The notes: generated from the sequence alone by a model not told the origin. A stretch of 64,000 nt of DNA from Staphylococcus carnosus (GCF_900458435.1 NZ_UHCT01000001.1:372001-436000), one strand, 5' to 3'. Shown: positions 45,926 to 56,773, numbered from the stretch's first letter. Numbers and translations: made by a program.

Positions 45926-46645
45926 ATGAAAAAACATCAATTCATATCACTGGTACTAGGATTTATAGTGATTTTAGCAGGCTGTGGAAAAATAAATGAA
46001 CAAGATAAAGAAAACCAATCATCAAAGAAAACGGAAACACATCAAAAAACGACATCAAATAAGGAAATAGATTCAGAAAAGCAAACAACAAAAGTTTCCG
46101 AAGAAGAAAATCAAAAGAAAGATAATATTGAAGACAAAAAGCGAAAAGAAGAAATACAAAATAATACACCTCTAAGTGATCAAGAAATTAAAAAAGAAGT
46201 AGCGATGATGCTGCTGAACCCGCAATTGAAAAAACAATTCATTAATGGACAACAATTAATAGATGGAAAATATCCGGGTACTTGGGGAGTAGAGCAAGGT
46301 AAACCGTATGAAGTAATTCTCGAAGCAAATGAGTACAGGTTGTCTGATAGTAGACCGTTGCCGCCAATTTATGGAGGACCAGAAGGAATGCGTTATTTTG
46401 AAGCTAGTCCACCAAGTGGCTCTTTTGCAACTATTGTAGGTGTAAGTAGAGAATATGTATGTATCATTGGGACCCAAAGTGCTGTGGTTAATTATGAAGA
46501 AGAAATTAATAGTAGTTTGTCTCAACAATTTAGAGTTCAAGATTTAAAACAAAATATAACTAACCAATCAGAGATTAATCAAGTAATGAATAAAATCACT
46601 TTGGGTAATAATGAGGTTTTAAAGCCAAAACGCATAGATGAATAG
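45926..46645 (+). CDS. Lipoprotein of unknown function (paralogue of the one at 42.3 kb)
   Basis: A 239-residue lipoprotein with signal FISLVLGFIVILAGC (lipobox ILAGC), a long Lys/Glu/Gln-rich linker (to ~95) and a C-terminal domain of ~140 residues shared with the lipoprotein at 42284. The ATG at 45926 is chosen for AAGGAG nine bases before it; the longer frame from 45878 would bury the signal peptide. It is divergent from the tandem membrane genes. Family not recognised. Confidence 0.8.
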   Translation: MKKHQFISLVLGFIVILAGCGKINEQDKENQSSKKTETHQKTTSNKEIDSEKQTTKVSEEENQKKDNIEDKKRKEEIQNNTPLSDQEIKKEVAMMLLNPQLKKQFINGQQLIDGKYPGTWGVEQGKPYEVILEANEYRLSDSRPLPPIYGGPEGMRYFEASPPSGSFATIVGVSREYVCIIGTQSAVVNYEEEINSSLSQQFRVQDLKQNITNQSEINQVMNKITLGNNEVLKPKRIDE

Positions 46646-46651
46646 TAGATG

Positions 46652-46687
46652 AAAAGAAATGGACGTAGGTTCATTTCTTTTTTTACG
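46652..46687 (+). terminator. Terminator after second lipoprotein gene
   Basis: AAAAGAAATG (46652-46661)/CATTTCTTTT (46672-46681) continuing into T's. Confidence 0.8.
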
Positions 46688-46896
46688 TTAAACAACAAAA
46701 TCGCTATTTTATTATGATTGTTATTTGTTTCTTTTTAAAGTGAATTATCTTTTGAGATTATTTGAACTTAAAATTATTTGAAAAATTTAAGCAAACCACT
46801 TTTATGTTACTCAAATATATATTATCATTAATGAGTAACATAAATTATTTTGCTCGAAGTGGATACATTAAAAGATGAGAAAAGGAATGACGAAAT

Positions 46897-47490
46897 ATGG
46901 AATGTGTATTACCAATAAAAGATAAGGCGCAAATTGAAGCAATGTATCGTGTTTTAAAACAACATAGTCAGCGCGATTATTTATTACTGAGTTTTGCGAT
47001 ACATACTGGTGTGAAATTAAGTACATTGCTTGGCCTCCGTGTAGTGGATATTTTGAAGCCTGAATACAAAGAAAGCGACAATCAAACACTTCAAAGTATC
47101 GCACCGAGGATGATCATTGAATCTTGGACGAACCCGCAATTTCCGGAAATTGTTGTGCCGCTTTCTGATTCTTTGCGTCAAACTTTGACTGAGTATATCG
47201 CAGATAATGAATACAGGGTACAAGATTTTCTTTTTCAATCGAGCAGAACAAAGAAACAGTTATCACGTCAGCAAGCATATCGAATCATCCACAAAGCAGC
47301 AGAAGAGATTGAACTTGCCCATATCGGTTTGCAGTCTTTACGTAAAACATTTGCTTATCACGCCTATAAAGCAGGGACACCGATTACAGTGATTCAAAAA
47401 TACCTCGGCCACCAATCCTTAGCTGAAACAATTAGATTTATAGATATTCCTAGCGTATCCAAAACTATTGAAATTCACTTGGATATTTAA
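46897..47490 (+). CDS. Tyrosine-recombinase-like protein lacking catalytic residues
   Basis: A 197-residue protein equivalent to the catalytic domain of tyrosine recombinases, without an N-terminal core-binding domain. Compared with XerC/D, the first Arg (TGLRxSE) is Lys in TGVKLSTLLGLR; the His of HxxR is Gln in LQSLRKTFAYH; the second Arg and GHQSL are kept; the nucleophilic Tyr is Phe in ETIRFIDI. It should not recombine DNA but may still bind it. It lies 85 bases before mnhA2 with no terminator between, so a regulatory role at that operon is possible but unproven. Confidence 0.78.
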   Translation: MECVLPIKDKAQIEAMYRVLKQHSQRDYLLLSFAIHTGVKLSTLLGLRVVDILKPEYKESDNQTLQSIAPRMIIESWTNPQFPEIVVPLSDSLRQTLTEYIADNEYRVQDFLFQSSRTKKQLSRQQAYRIIHKAAEEIELAHIGLQSLRKTFAYHAYKAGTPITVIQKYLGHQSLAETIRFIDIPSVSKTIEIHLDI

Positions 47491-47575
47491 CCTCATTTCT
47501 TATGTGCACTTCAATATTGTTTTAATTTCATCTTTTGCATTACAACTCAATATATAGAAAGGAGTTATCTTCATT

Positions 47576-50050
47576 ATGAGTCTTATATGGCTTCTCTTTT
47601 TTGTTGTCGCCATCATGTTAGTGATATTGGCAACGAATATAAAAATAAAAAAATTCAGCACCTTACAGACTGATGTTCAACCTGAAGTTGCTGCAGATGA
47701 TTTTGTACAAGCATCGATTAAACCGTTTGCACGTTTCTCAGGTTGGATTGCCCTCATTGCCCCAATTCTTAGCGCACTGTATTTTGTTTTTAAGATTAGT
47801 CAAACAGCTGATAGTAAGATCACCTCAGTTTCACTACCCTGGATGCCAATCATCGATTTAGATTTTGCTTTTCGTCTTGATGGTTTATCGATGATATTTG
47901 CATTGTTAATCACTTTAATAGGTACAGGTGTTGTATTATATGCCAATGCTTATTTATCAAAGGAACATGACGACTTACCAAGATTCTATTTTTACTTAAT
48001 TTTATTTATGTTCGCCATGCTCGGTGTTGTGTTAGCAGATAATACAATATTGCTATACGTATTTTGGGAATTAACGAGTATCGCTTCATTCTTGCTTATT
48101 TCATATTGGTACAACCGCAAAGCCAGTCAAAATGGTGCTTTGAAGTCTTTCTTGATTACTGTGTTCGGTGGCATGTTTATGTTAATTGGTTTTATTATCA
48201 TTTATAGTATTTCAGGAACAAATACGATTTCTGAGTTAGTAACACAGACTGATACTTTAAGGTCCTCACCATGGTTTCCATTTGCTGTAGTTTGTATATT
48301 AATTGGCGCATTTACTAAATCTGCTCAATTTCCATTTCATATTTGGTTGCCTGATGCGATGGAAGCACCAACTCCAGTCAGTGCTTATTTGCATTCAGCT
48401 ACAATGGTAAAAGCAGGATTATATCTTTTATTCCGCTTTACTCCTATCTTAAGTTACGCCTCTTGGGTTGGTTATATCGTGATTACAGTCGGAATTATAA
48501 CGTTGGCAGTCGGCTCCTTTGTTGCTGTAGGACAACGAGACTTAAAAGCATTATTAGCTTATTCAACAATCAGCCAACTCGGCATGATTATGTCCATGGT
48601 CGGTTTTGGAATGTTGACTTACAGTCTTCATAAATCATTTGTAGAATTTTTCGTTATCAGTCTCTTTGCAGGACTTTTCCATCTTATCAATCATGCATTG
48701 TTCAAGAGTGTTCTATTTATGGGTGCCGGTATTATTGACCATGAGACCGGTACACGAAATTTGGCTGATCTTGGTGGGTTGCGTAAGTTGTTGCCAGTAA
48801 CGGCAACGATTATGACAATCAGTGCAATGGCTATGGCTGGTTTACCATTCTTTAATGGTTTTTTATCAAAAGAAATGTTCTTTACAACTTTAGTGAATGG
48901 ACGGAAATTACCAATTGATGATCAAATATTTATGAGTATTATGTTAATTATCGCAATTGGCGCAAGTGTCCTAACGTTTGTTTATAGCTTGCGGATGATA
49001 AAAGATACTTTCTTTGGACCTTTAAACAAAGAAAAACTGCCGCATGTACCTGGTCATGAACCGATTGGCATGTACATTGCTCCGGTCATTATCGTTTGCG
49101 GATTACCATTGTTTTTCATCATACCGAATATTTTAGGCAAATATCTTATAAGTCCGGCTTTGCGAGACATCAACCATACTGTTGTTGTAGAAAAATACAT
49201 TCCGCATATAACAGCATGGCATGGGTTTACGTCTGAATTGGGTATCACGCTCATTATTTATACGATAGGTATATTGTTATTATGGCGTTCGCGCTGGATG
49301 AAAGTGTATAACCGAATTCCTTCAATACTTTCAATTAATTCGCTTTATAATGCAATGTTGAAGTGGAGTGAAGGTTTCAGTCGCCATAATATGCAAACGA
49401 TGATGAATAATAAATTAAATCAATATTTACATGTTATTTATCTGATGTTTTTTGGAATGTTGGTATTTGGATTTATTAAAGTGGGTTGGATTCCGATAAA
49501 AGGATTTGAAATCACACCATTTACATGGTTTGAAATTCTAGTATTAATCAACATTATTATTCTGTCAGCTGCGTTGCTGTATATTCGTGAACGTATGGCG
49601 ATGGTTATTTTAAACGGTGTCATCGGTTATTCTATTGCGATTGTTTTTATCTTGATGAAAGCACCTGATCTAGCCATGACACAATTAGTGATTGAGACAA
49701 TTTCGACTATTTTATTTTTACTGGTATTCCATCACTTGCCGAACGTACAAAGAGATAAGGTACAGTGGGGCAGAGAAGCGGTTAAGCTTATCATTGCATT
49801 TTTAATGGCATTATTCGTCATGACTTTTGTAGTGATTGCATTGCAAGATCCGCCATTCCAGAAAATTTCACGTTTTTATGAAAATAGTTATGATTTAGCC
49901 GGCTCAAAAAACATTGTGAATGCTATATTAGGAGATTTCAGAGCGCTCGATACTATGTTGGAAGGTATTGTGATTATGATTGTCGGTCTCGGCATCTTTG
50001 CTTTAGTTAAATTCAAAATCAGAAGGGATGAGTCCAATGAAAGAAAATGA
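47576..50050 (+). CDS. mnhA2: Na+/H+ antiporter Mnh2 subunit A
   Basis: An 824-residue, ~20-helix subunit of the seven-subunit Mrp-type cation/proton antiporter, homologous to NuoL plus an MbhE-like C-terminal part. The quinone-oxidoreductase-like core is seen in [37 protein letters not shown] (Lys and Glu of the proton path, about residue 250). AAAGGAG precedes the ATG. First gene of an operon in which every gene overlaps or abuts the next. The '2' label follows S. aureus, where mnh2 lies behind a similar integrase-like gene. Confidence 0.92.
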   Translation: MSLIWLLFFVVAIMLVILATNIKIKKFSTLQTDVQPEVAADDFVQASIKPFARFSGWIALIAPILSALYFVFKISQTADSKITSVSLPWMPIIDLDFAFRLDGLSMIFALLITLIGTGVVLYANAYLSKEHDDLPRFYFYLILFMFAMLGVVLADNTILLYVFWELTSIASFLLISYWYNRKASQNGALKSFLITVFGGMFMLIGFIIIYSISGTNTISELVTQTDTLRSSPWFPFAVVCILIGAFTKSAQFPFHIWLPDAMEAPTPVSAYLHSATMVKAGLYLLFRFTPILSYASWVGYIVITVGIITLAVGSFVAVGQRDLKALLAYSTISQLGMIMSMVGFGMLTYSLHKSFVEFFVISLFAGLFHLINHALFKSVLFMGAGIIDHETGTRNLADLGGLRKLLPVTATIMTISAMAMAGLPFFNGFLSKEMFFTTLVNGRKLPIDDQIFMSIMLIIAIGASVLTFVYSLRMIKDTFFGPLNKEKLPHVPGHEPIGMYIAPVIIVCGLPLFFIIPNILGKYLISPALRDINHTVVVEKYIPHITAWHGFTSELGITLIIYTIGILLLWRSRWMKVYNRIPSILSINSLYNAMLKWSEGFSRHNMQTMMNNKLNQYLHVIYLMFFGMLVFGFIKVGWIPIKGFEITPFTWFEILVLINIIILSAALLYIRERMAMVILNGVIGYSIAIVFILMKAPDLAMTQLVIETISTILFLLVFHHLPNVQRDKVQWGREAVKLIIAFLMALFVMTFVVIALQDPPFQKISRFYENSYDLAGSKNIVNAILGDFRALDTMLEGIVIMIVGLGIFALVKFKIRRDESNERK

Positions 50051-50462
50051 TATTGTTCTGGAAACCATATCGAAAGTTGCTGTATTTATCATTTTGACTT
50101 TTGGTGCATATATTTTCTTGGCAGGTCATGATAATCCAGGAGGCGGCTTTATCGGCGGACTTGTTTTCAGTTCTGCATTCATCCTGATGTTTTTAGCCTT
50201 TGATGTACAAAAAGTAGTGAAGTCACTACCTATTGACTTTCGTGCTGTAACGATATCAGGTTGTTTGCTTTCGATAGCAACTGCAGTGACACCGATATTT
50301 TTTGGACACCCGTTGCTTTCTCATGAAGATGTTTATGTGACAGTACCACTGTTAGAAAAGATACATCTTTCAAGTGTGACACTTTTTGAGTTCGATATTT
50401 TATTAACAGTAGTAGGTTCAGTCACAACAATAATGCTCGCGATAAGTGGTGATAAAAGTTGA
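50037..50462 (+). CDS. mnhB2: Na+/H+ antiporter Mnh2 subunit B
   Basis: A 141-residue four-helix subunit with the MnhB signature [26 protein letters not shown]. It overlaps mnhA2 by 14 bases. The ATG at 50037 gives the usual length; an in-frame ATG nine bases earlier (50028) is possible. Confidence 0.9.
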   Translation: MKENDIVLETISKVAVFIILTFGAYIFLAGHDNPGGGFIGGLVFSSAFILMFLAFDVQKVVKSLPIDFRAVTISGCLLSIATAVTPIFFGHPLLSHEDVYVTVPLLEKIHLSSVTLFEFDILLTVVGSVTTIMLAISGDKS

Positions 50463-50806
50463 ATGCGATACTCATAATAATTATAGGAATTTTAACTTTT
50501 GCAGGAACGTATATGATTTTATCTAAAAATTTGATTCGTATTGTCCTTGGTACTGCGATTTACACACATGTCGCAAACTTAGTAATTTTAGCGATGAGTG
50601 GTTTCGATGGAAAAAATGTACCGATTATTAATGGAGAAGGAAAAAATTATGTAGATCCATTACCGCAAGCATTAATTTTAACGGCGATTGTAATTGGTTT
50701 TGCAGTAACTGCTTTCTTGCTTGTGTTAGTTTATAGAACTTATAAAGTGACACGTGTCAATCGAATAGAGGCCTTGCGCGGTGAGGATGATGATGTAGAT
50801 GAATAA
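50459..50806 (+). CDS. mnhC2: Na+/H+ antiporter Mnh2 subunit C
   Basis: A 115-residue NuoK-like three-helix subunit ([25 protein letters not shown], then [24 protein letters not shown]). The start is TTG overlapping the mnhB2 stop (TTGA). Confidence 0.9.
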   Translation: MNAILIIIIGILTFAGTYMILSKNLIRIVLGTAIYTHVANLVILAMSGFDGKNVPIINGEGKNYVDPLPQALILTAIVIGFAVTAFLLVLVYRTYKVTRVNRIEALRGEDDDVDE

Positions 50807-52295
50807 TTTATTATTAATACCATTGCTTGTCCCGCTAGTCACTGGTCTTGTACTTTTCTTCTTTAAAGAACGTTTAATGGTTACGCGTCGTATTGCGATT
50901 ACAATGTTGATGATTACAACAGCAGTTTCCATTTATTTGCTGATTCATGTATTTAATTCTCATCCGTTAGTGATTAACTTTGGTGATTGGCAGCCACCTT
51001 TTGGTATTCAGTTTGTCGGTGATACATTAGGTCTCTTTTTCACAACTATCGCAAACTTTGTAGTAACGGTCATAATTTACTTTGGTTTCGGTAAAAAAGA
51101 ACATCTTGCTAACCGTTATTTCTTACCTTCTTTCATTTTATTTATGTTAACAGGTGTGAATGGCAGTTTCTTAACAGCCGATATTTTCAATTTGTATGTC
51201 ATGTTTGAGATTATGCTGATTTCATCTTTTGTTCTATTAACACTCGGTCAAACTGTCGAACAACTGCGTGCTAGTGTGATTTATGTTGTGATGAATGTGG
51301 TCAGTTCTTGGTTCTTTTTAATAGGAATTGCGTATTTATATGGAACACTTGGCACGTTGAATTTCGGACATTTAGCAATGCGAATTGCTGATAGTGGGCA
51401 AACACCTGAGATGACAATGGTTGCAATTATTATGATTTTTGTTTTTGGAGGAAAGGCGGCTTTAGTCATGTTCATGTGGCTGCCTAAAGCTTATGCTGCT
51501 TTGAATACTGAACTCGCAGCATTATTTGCAGGTTTAATGACCAAAGTAGGCATTTATGCTTTAATTCGTGTGATGACATTGCTTTTTGATCATCAACCAG
51601 ATATTACACATCAACTTATGTATTATATGGCAATCATTACTATGATTATCGGAGCTGTTGGTGTATTAGGTTATGATGATGTGAAGAAAATTGCAGCTTA
51701 CCAAGTTATTTTATCTATAGGTTTTTCAGTACTTGGATTAAGCGCATTGAATGAAGCGGGTGTAACCGGCGCTATCTTTTACGCAGGACATGACATGATT
51801 ATCAAAACATTATTATTCTTAGTTTTAGGTGTCTTCGTTGTACAATGCGGATCTCGCAGTTATAAAAATATGGGTGGTTTGATTCATGTTCATCCGAGTT
51901 TGGGTATCATCTTTTTCATACTGACATTGTCAATTGGAGGCGTACCTCCATTCAGCGGTTTCCCAGGCAAGGTTTTAATTATTCAAGGCGCAATGGAAAA
52001 AGGTTATGTGACAGGCGTTATCGTCTTAGTAATTACAAGTATTATTGCGATGTACAGTTTATTACGGATTTTCTTTATTATGTATTTCGGACAAGAAGAG
52101 GTACCGCAAGTAAATAAGGTGCCTTTAGCGATGCATAAAATTATTGCAATGTTGTTTTTAACTGGTGCAACTATCTTCATGGGCATTTGCGGAGAATGGT
52201 TCTTAGATTTTGCACGTCAGGCAGCAGAGTTTAATTTACATCCAAGTGAGTATATTAAAGCAGTTATTCCTGATGTGAAAGTGGAGGTGGACTAA
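50799..52295 (+). CDS. mnhD2: Na+/H+ antiporter Mnh2 subunit D
   Basis: A 498-residue NuoN/NuoM-like subunit of about 14 helices. The conserved proton-path glutamate is in [16 protein letters not shown] (~residue 130), with [37 protein letters not shown] near 230. The ATG lies within the last codons of mnhC2. Confidence 0.92.
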   Translation: MNNLLLIPLLVPLVTGLVLFFFKERLMVTRRIAITMLMITTAVSIYLLIHVFNSHPLVINFGDWQPPFGIQFVGDTLGLFFTTIANFVVTVIIYFGFGKKEHLANRYFLPSFILFMLTGVNGSFLTADIFNLYVMFEIMLISSFVLLTLGQTVEQLRASVIYVVMNVVSSWFFLIGIAYLYGTLGTLNFGHLAMRIADSGQTPEMTMVAIIMIFVFGGKAALVMFMWLPKAYAALNTELAALFAGLMTKVGIYALIRVMTLLFDHQPDITHQLMYYMAIITMIIGAVGVLGYDDVKKIAAYQVILSIGFSVLGLSALNEAGVTGAIFYAGHDMIIKTLLFLVLGVFVVQCGSRSYKNMGGLIHVHPSLGIIFFILTLSIGGVPPFSGFPGKVLIIQGAMEKGYVTGVIVLVITSIIAMYSLLRIFFIMYFGQEEVPQVNKVPLAMHKIIAMLFLTGATIFMGICGEWFLDFARQAAEFNLHPSEYIKAVIPDVKVEVD

Positions 52296-52783
52296 TGTTA
52301 GCGCAATTAACGTTAAATATTTTAATCGCATTCTTATGGACGTTATTTCAAGATGAAGATAAATTTCATTTGTCCACTTTCGTTGCTGGTTATTTAATTG
52401 GTATTGCGATTGTATATTTAATACATCGTTTCTTCTTTAAACGTGTGTTTTATTTGAAGAAGGTTTGGGTCATTTTTAAATTTATCGTGGTGTATAATGT
52501 TCAGTTATTTATTTCTAGTTTTTCCACTATCAATTATATTTTATTTAAATCTCATGACATGAATCCTGGTTTATTAATTTATGAGACGTCTCTTAAAAGA
52601 GATTGGGCGATTACATTATTGACCTTGCTGATTATGTTGACACCAGGATCATTAGTACTAAGAATTTCGCCTGATGGCAGTCGTTTCTTTATTCATGCGA
52701 TTGATGTATCTGAAAAAGATAAAGCGATATTAACTAAGCAAATTAAAAAGTATGAACGTTTAATATGGGAGGTGCTTAAATGA
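52295..52783 (+). CDS. mnhE2: Na+/H+ antiporter Mnh2 subunit E
   Basis: A 162-residue subunit with MnhE landmarks: two N-terminal helices and [25 protein letters not shown], then [10 protein letters not shown]. It starts within TAATG shared with the mnhD2 stop. Confidence 0.9.
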   Translation: MLAQLTLNILIAFLWTLFQDEDKFHLSTFVAGYLIGIAIVYLIHRFFFKRVFYLKKVWVIFKFIVVYNVQLFISSFSTINYILFKSHDMNPGLLIYETSLKRDWAITLLTLLIMLTPGSLVLRISPDGSRFFIHAIDVSEKDKAILTKQIKKYERLIWEVLK

Positions 52784-53076
52784 TTGAATCAATAATAATG
52801 TGGATTATACACACTGCACTTGTGATTTACGGAATTGCGGTTATCATTTCTTTGTATCGTATTGTTAAAGGTCCCACTACGCCTAATCGTGTAGTTGCAT
52901 TTGATTCAATAGGTGCAATGGTAATTTCAATCGTCGGCATACTTAGTATTGTACTTGATACATTAAGCTTTTTAGATGCCAGCTTAATCATTGCCATCTT
53001 AGCATTTTTAAGTACCATCGGGATTTCTCGCTTTGTAGAAGGAGGACGTATCTTTGAATCTAAACGAAATCGTTAG
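52780..53076 (+). CDS. mnhF2: Na+/H+ antiporter Mnh2 subunit F
   Basis: A 98-residue three-helix subunit ([22 protein letters not shown] is the MnhF signature). ATGA overlap with mnhE2. Confidence 0.9.
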   Translation: MIESIIMWIIHTALVIYGIAVIISLYRIVKGPTTPNRVVAFDSIGAMVISIVGILSIVLDTLSFLDASLIIAILAFLSTIGISRFVEGGRIFESKRNR

Positions 53077-53530
53077 TTTATTTGCGGCCGTCTTAATATT
53101 ATTAGGTTCTATCGTAGCTTTGATTAGTGCCATAGGTATCGTTAAATTCAAAGATGTCTTCTTACGTGCACATGCAGCAACTAAGAGTTCGACATTGTCC
53201 GTATTACTATCGTTAATCGGTGTCTTTATATATTTCTTGATGATGCGTGATTATTTTAGTGTGAGAACATTATTAACAATTTTATTCTTGTATTTGACTT
53301 CACCAGTAGCAGGTCAGATGATTGTACGAACTGCTTATAATATTGGTTCCTATATGTACATGAAAGATTCTCAAAGGAAAGGCACTTCTTTGAATATTGC
53401 TTATAATCGTAAAGAAGCGCTTAAAAATCGTAAATTACGTGCTGCACGAAGAAAAGAGATTACAGAGGCATTCCGAAAAGGTGAAAGAGAACCGACAATT
53501 AGTTATAAACCATATCATAAGAAAAAATAA
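53054..53530 (+). CDS. mnhG2: Na+/H+ antiporter Mnh2 subunit G
   Basis: A 158-residue subunit with the MnhG motif IGIVKFKDVFLRAHAATKSSTLSVLL and a long basic cytoplasmic tail (~115-158). The start is TTG inside mnhF2. Last antiporter gene; no terminator is evident before the DUF2316 gene 55 bases on. Confidence 0.9.
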   Translation: MNLNEIVSLFAAVLILLGSIVALISAIGIVKFKDVFLRAHAATKSSTLSVLLSLIGVFIYFLMMRDYFSVRTLLTILFLYLTSPVAGQMIVRTAYNIGSYMYMKDSQRKGTSLNIAYNRKEALKNRKLRAARRKEITEAFRKGEREPTISYKPYHKKK

Positions 53531-53585
53531 AAGGAATAAATTCTTTGTATTACGGTAAAATATATGGAAGAAAGGGTGAAGTTCA

Positions 53586-53879
53586 GTGTCATTAAATAAA
53601 GAACAACGCGCTATAACACGCGATGAAATGCAAGCACATTTTGAAAAATCTACTTTAAGTAAAACGGATTTGGCAGATGCTTTAGATGTTTCAGTAGAAG
53701 ATATAAATCATGTTTTAGAAATGAAAGCACCAAGGTTCGGTAGTAAATTACAAGGATTTATTCACCTTGTTTGGGATGTTCGTGATGAAATTAATCAAAA
53801 TATCCGCAGTCATGGTAAAGAACCTGAGCCTTATACTTATTTAAAAGGTGAGAAAGAGGATTATTGGTTCTTACAATAA
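53586..53879 (+). CDS. DUF2316 family protein
   Basis: A 97-residue protein with an N-terminal helix-turn-helix-like part (TLSKTDLADALDVSVEDINHVLEMKAP) and a conserved WDVRDEINQNIRSHGKEPEPYTYLKG-type end, the DUF2316 pattern. GTG start behind AGGGTGA. It may be a small DNA-binding protein; function unknown. It could be read through from mnhG2 and ends at a strong terminator. Confidence 0.78.
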   Translation: MSLNKEQRAITRDEMQAHFEKSTLSKTDLADALDVSVEDINHVLEMKAPRFGSKLQGFIHLVWDVRDEINQNIRSHGKEPEPYTYLKGEKEDYWFLQ

Positions 53880-53886
53880 ATGAATA

Positions 53887-53940
53887 AACTAAAAACCTCT
53901 TTGGAGCAGTTTTGAATCTGCTTCAAAGAGGTTTTTAGTT
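53887..53940 (+). terminator. Terminator after DUF2316 gene
   Basis: Perfect 17-bp outer stem AACTAAAAACCTCTTTG (53887-53903)/CAAAGAGGTTTTTAGTT (53924-53940). The following 250 bases hold no gene. Confidence 0.9.
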
Positions 53941-54191
53941 TTGATTGAGACAAATTATAACTTCAATGCTGAACGATGTTTTTAAATTGTAAGTCTATAA
54001 GATATTTAATTAGCATACGTACCATTTGTAAGTGCAATAAGAATAAATTGACTTCACCTTAATGTTCAATCTTATACTATGCTTTTAAAACGCTATTAAT
54101 AGAATATAAAAATGTAAGATAATTTTATAGTAAAGCAGCTAGGAAAAAGGTATAATGAAATAACAGATAATTCAGAATAATACTAAGTCTC

Positions 54192-54220
54192 TTGACTTTG
54201 TGAATATATTCACATAAAAT
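54192..54220 (+). promoter_or_regulatory. ddh promoter with Rex operator in its spacer
   Basis: TTGACT (54192-54197) and TAAAAT (54215-54220) are spaced by 17 bases filled by TTGTGAATATATTCACAT (54198-54215), matching the Rex consensus TTGTGAAN4TTCACAA at all but the last base. NADH-sensing Rex would repress ddh aerobically. Confidence 0.85.
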
Positions 54221-54278
54221 AATAAGTGAGATAAGAATTATTCAATTACATTAATTTTTTAGAATCGAGGGAGTAATT

Positions 54279-55271
54279 ATGACAAGAATTAAATTTTTTG
54301 GTACACGCGATTATGAAAAAGATATGGCTTTAAATTGGGCTAAAGAAAATGATGTTGAAGTTTCATTTTCAGATGACTTTTTAAGTTACGATACATTGGA
54401 TCAACTTGAAGGATTTGATGGTGTAACGACAATGCAATTTGGTAAACTTGAGCCGGAAGCTTACCCTAAATTAGAAGAAATGGGTATCAAACAAATCGCG
54501 CAACGTACTGCAGGATTTGACATGTACGACTTAGAATTAGCTAAAAAACATGGCATTATCGTGTCAAACGTTCCTAGCTACTCTCCAGAAACAATTGCTG
54601 AATACTCAGTAGCGGCTGCATTAAACCTTGTACGTCATTTCCCACAAATTGAAAAACGTGTTCAAGATTATAACTTCACTTGGAAAGCGCCAATTATGTC
54701 TAAACCAGTGAAAAATATGACAGTTGCAATTATCGGTACTGGCCGTATTGGTGCTTTGACTGGTGAATTGTTTGCAGGTTTCGGTGCTAAAGTTGTAGGT
54801 TATGACTTATATCCTAATGATTCATTAGATTTCTTAGAATATAAAGATTCAATTGAAGAAGCTGTTAAAGATGCAGATATCGTATCATTACACATGCCAG
54901 CTACTAAAGAAAACCATCATGCATTCAATAAAGAAATGTTTGATAAATTCAAAGACGGTGCTGTATTAGTTAACGCAGCACGTGGCGCAATGATAGATAC
55001 TGAAGCAATGATTGATGCTGTAGACAGCGGTAAATTATTAGGCGCTGCAGTTGATACTTATGAATTCGAAATGCCTTACTTCACATTTGATTGGTCAGGT
55101 AAAGAATTAGAAAATGATACTTTCAAACGTTTAATTGAAAATGAAAAAATTCAATTGACACCGCATATCGCATTCTTCTCAGATGAAGCGGTACGTAACT
55201 TAGTTGAAGGTGGCTTAAATGCTGCATTGAACGTGATTAATACTGGTGATACACCAACACGTTTAAATTAA
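54279..55271 (+). CDS. ddh: D-lactate dehydrogenase
   Basis: NAD-dependent D-lactate dehydrogenase, 330 residues, reducing pyruvate to D-lactate in fermentation. The NAD motif [24 protein letters not shown] is near residue 152; the catalytic Arg is in NAARGAMID (~235), Glu in [11 protein letters not shown] (~264) and His in [13 protein letters not shown] (~296). Length and order match staphylococcal Ddh. GAGGGAG ribosome site. It is controlled by the Rex site upstream and ends at a terminator. Confidence 0.95.
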   Translation: MTRIKFFGTRDYEKDMALNWAKENDVEVSFSDDFLSYDTLDQLEGFDGVTTMQFGKLEPEAYPKLEEMGIKQIAQRTAGFDMYDLELAKKHGIIVSNVPSYSPETIAEYSVAAALNLVRHFPQIEKRVQDYNFTWKAPIMSKPVKNMTVAIIGTGRIGALTGELFAGFGAKVVGYDLYPNDSLDFLEYKDSIEEAVKDADIVSLHMPATKENHHAFNKEMFDKFKDGAVLVNAARGAMIDTEAMIDAVDSGKLLGAAVDTYEFEMPYFTFDWSGKELENDTFKRLIENEKIQLTPHIAFFSDEAVRNLVEGGLNAALNVINTGDTPTRLN

Positions 55272-55303
55272 AATTAGTTGAGTCGAAGTATATATAATAG
55301 ATG

Positions 55304-55332
55304 CCGGAACAGTTCTGCTGTTCCGGTTTTTT
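55304..55332 (+). terminator. Terminator after ddh
   Basis: CCGGAACAG (55304-55312)/CTGTTCCGG (55318-55326) and six T's. Confidence 0.93.
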
Positions 55333-55344
55333 GAATTTATATGG

Positions 55345-55405
55345 TTGAGTCTTAAAAACAGCGGTCACCCTCATAAATGGGATGACCGCTGTTTTTAAGA
55401 CTCAA
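55345..55405. terminator. 23-bp perfect hairpin at the permease 3' end
   Basis: Arms at 55345-55367 and 55383-55405 are perfectly complementary over 23 bases. The hairpin abuts the permease stop on the minus strand. It probably terminates the permease transcript. Confidence 0.8.
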
Positions 55406-56773
55406 TTATTTACTTTTTGAAACACGATTTTTAAAACCGCCAAGTTTATATGCTACATAAAGCAACAATAACCAGAAAGGTGAGAAGTAAAGTGCGACAC
55501 GTGTATCTTCAGCTAAGAAAAGTATTACAATCACAACTGCGAAGAATGCGAGCGTACTATAAGAACCGACAACACCGAAAAAGTTTTTGAATTTTGATTG
55601 GGCATGAAGTTCTGGATGTTGCTTACGGTATTTGATATAACAAATTAAAATAATTGTCCAAATGAAAATAAAGAAAATAGTTGCTACTGTTGTTACCACA
55701 GTAAAGACTGTATCTGGAATGATGTAATTCAACAGTGCAGCTAAGAATAAAACAACACCTGAGAAAATCAAAGCATTGTAGGGAACACCATGACGATTTG
55801 CTTTACCTAAAGATTTCGGTGCACTTTCAGAAACAGATAAACCGTAAACCATTCGGCTATTACTGAACAAACCGCTATTTGCTGCACTTGCAGCTGAAGT
55901 CAATACGACAAAGTTAACAATACCGGCAGCTGCTGGAATACCAGCAAGAACAAATAAGTTAACAAATGGGCTCTCTTTTGGATCAAGGCGATCCCAAGGT
56001 GTAATACTCATAATAACCATCAAACTTAATACATAGAAAATAATAATACGGATACCAACACTATTGATAGCTTTCGGTAAGTTTTTCTCAGGATTTTTTG
56101 TTTCACGAGCAGTAACCCCGACAAGTTCAATCCCAACAAAACTGAAGACTGCCATTTGAAAGGCCAGTAAGAAGCCCATAACACCATTAGGGAAGAATCC
56201 ACCATGAGAATAAAGGTTGCTGAATCCACTTTTAATATGATTTGCTGATGTGAATCCGGTAAAAATCATCCATAATCCAATCACAATCAAGAATAAAATA
56301 GCAATGACTTTAATAATCGCAAACCAAAATTCAATTTCACCATAAGCTTTTACAGTCATTAAATTCAATGCTAAAAGTAAAAATACAGTGATAATAGCTG
56401 TCAGATAAGGCGGGAAGTTCGGCCACCAGAAATTAATATACTTTGTTACAGCCGTGATATCTGCGATACCAGTAGCTACCCAACAGAACCAATAAGTCCA
56501 TCCTGTAAAGAAGCCGGCCATATGGCCAAGATAATCATCAGCGATATCAATAAATGAATTGTAATTACTGTTAGAAAGCAATAATTCACCTAATGCACGC
56601 ATCATTATGAATAAGAAGAAACCAATAATGATGTAGGCGAGTAAAATGGAAGGTCCGGCTAACGCAATACTTTTCCCTGCACCCAAGAAGAGTCCAGTTC
56701 CGATTGCACCCCCGATAGCAATCAATTGAATATGCCGGTTGCTCATACTACGTTTTAAATCGTTGTTTTCCAT
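55406..56773 (-). CDS. Amino acid permease (CycA/AapA-like, APC family)
   Basis: A 455-residue, 12-helix permease. The APC signature IQLIAIGGAIGTGLFLGAGKSIALAGPSILLAY is at the N-terminus and FSFVGIELVGVTARETKNPEKNLPKAI in the middle. The pattern is closest to the D-serine/D-alanine/glycine transporter group (CycA), but substrate is inferred. The ATG at 56773 (MENNDLKR) follows AAGAGGTG; the longer frame to 56848 lacks a site. A cre-like sequence lies ~180 bases upstream. Confidence 0.85.
   Translation of the reverse strand: MENNDLKRSMSNRHIQLIAIGGAIGTGLFLGAGKSIALAGPSILLAYIIIGFFLFIMMRALGELLLSNSNYNSFIDIADDYLGHMAGFFTGWTYWFCWVATGIADITAVTKYINFWWPNFPPYLTAIITVFLLLALNLMTVKAYGEIEFWFAIIKVIAILFLIVIGLWMIFTGFTSANHIKSGFSNLYSHGGFFPNGVMGFLLAFQMAVFSFVGIELVGVTARETKNPEKNLPKAINSVGIRIIIFYVLSLMVIMSITPWDRLDPKESPFVNLFVLAGIPAAAGIVNFVVLTSAASAANSGLFSNSRMVYGLSVSESAPKSLGKANRHGVPYNALIFSGVVLFLAALLNYIIPDTVFTVVTTVATIFFIFIWTIILICYIKYRKQHPELHAQSKFKNFFGVVGSYSTLAFFAVVIVILFLAEDTRVALYFSPFWLLLLYVAYKLGGFKNRVSKSK

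Noticed and set aside
46897..47490. Integrase as evidence of a mobile element or att site
   Set aside because: Catalytic residues are missing, no flanking direct repeats or tRNA are seen, and the gene sits in front of mnh2 as in S. aureus.
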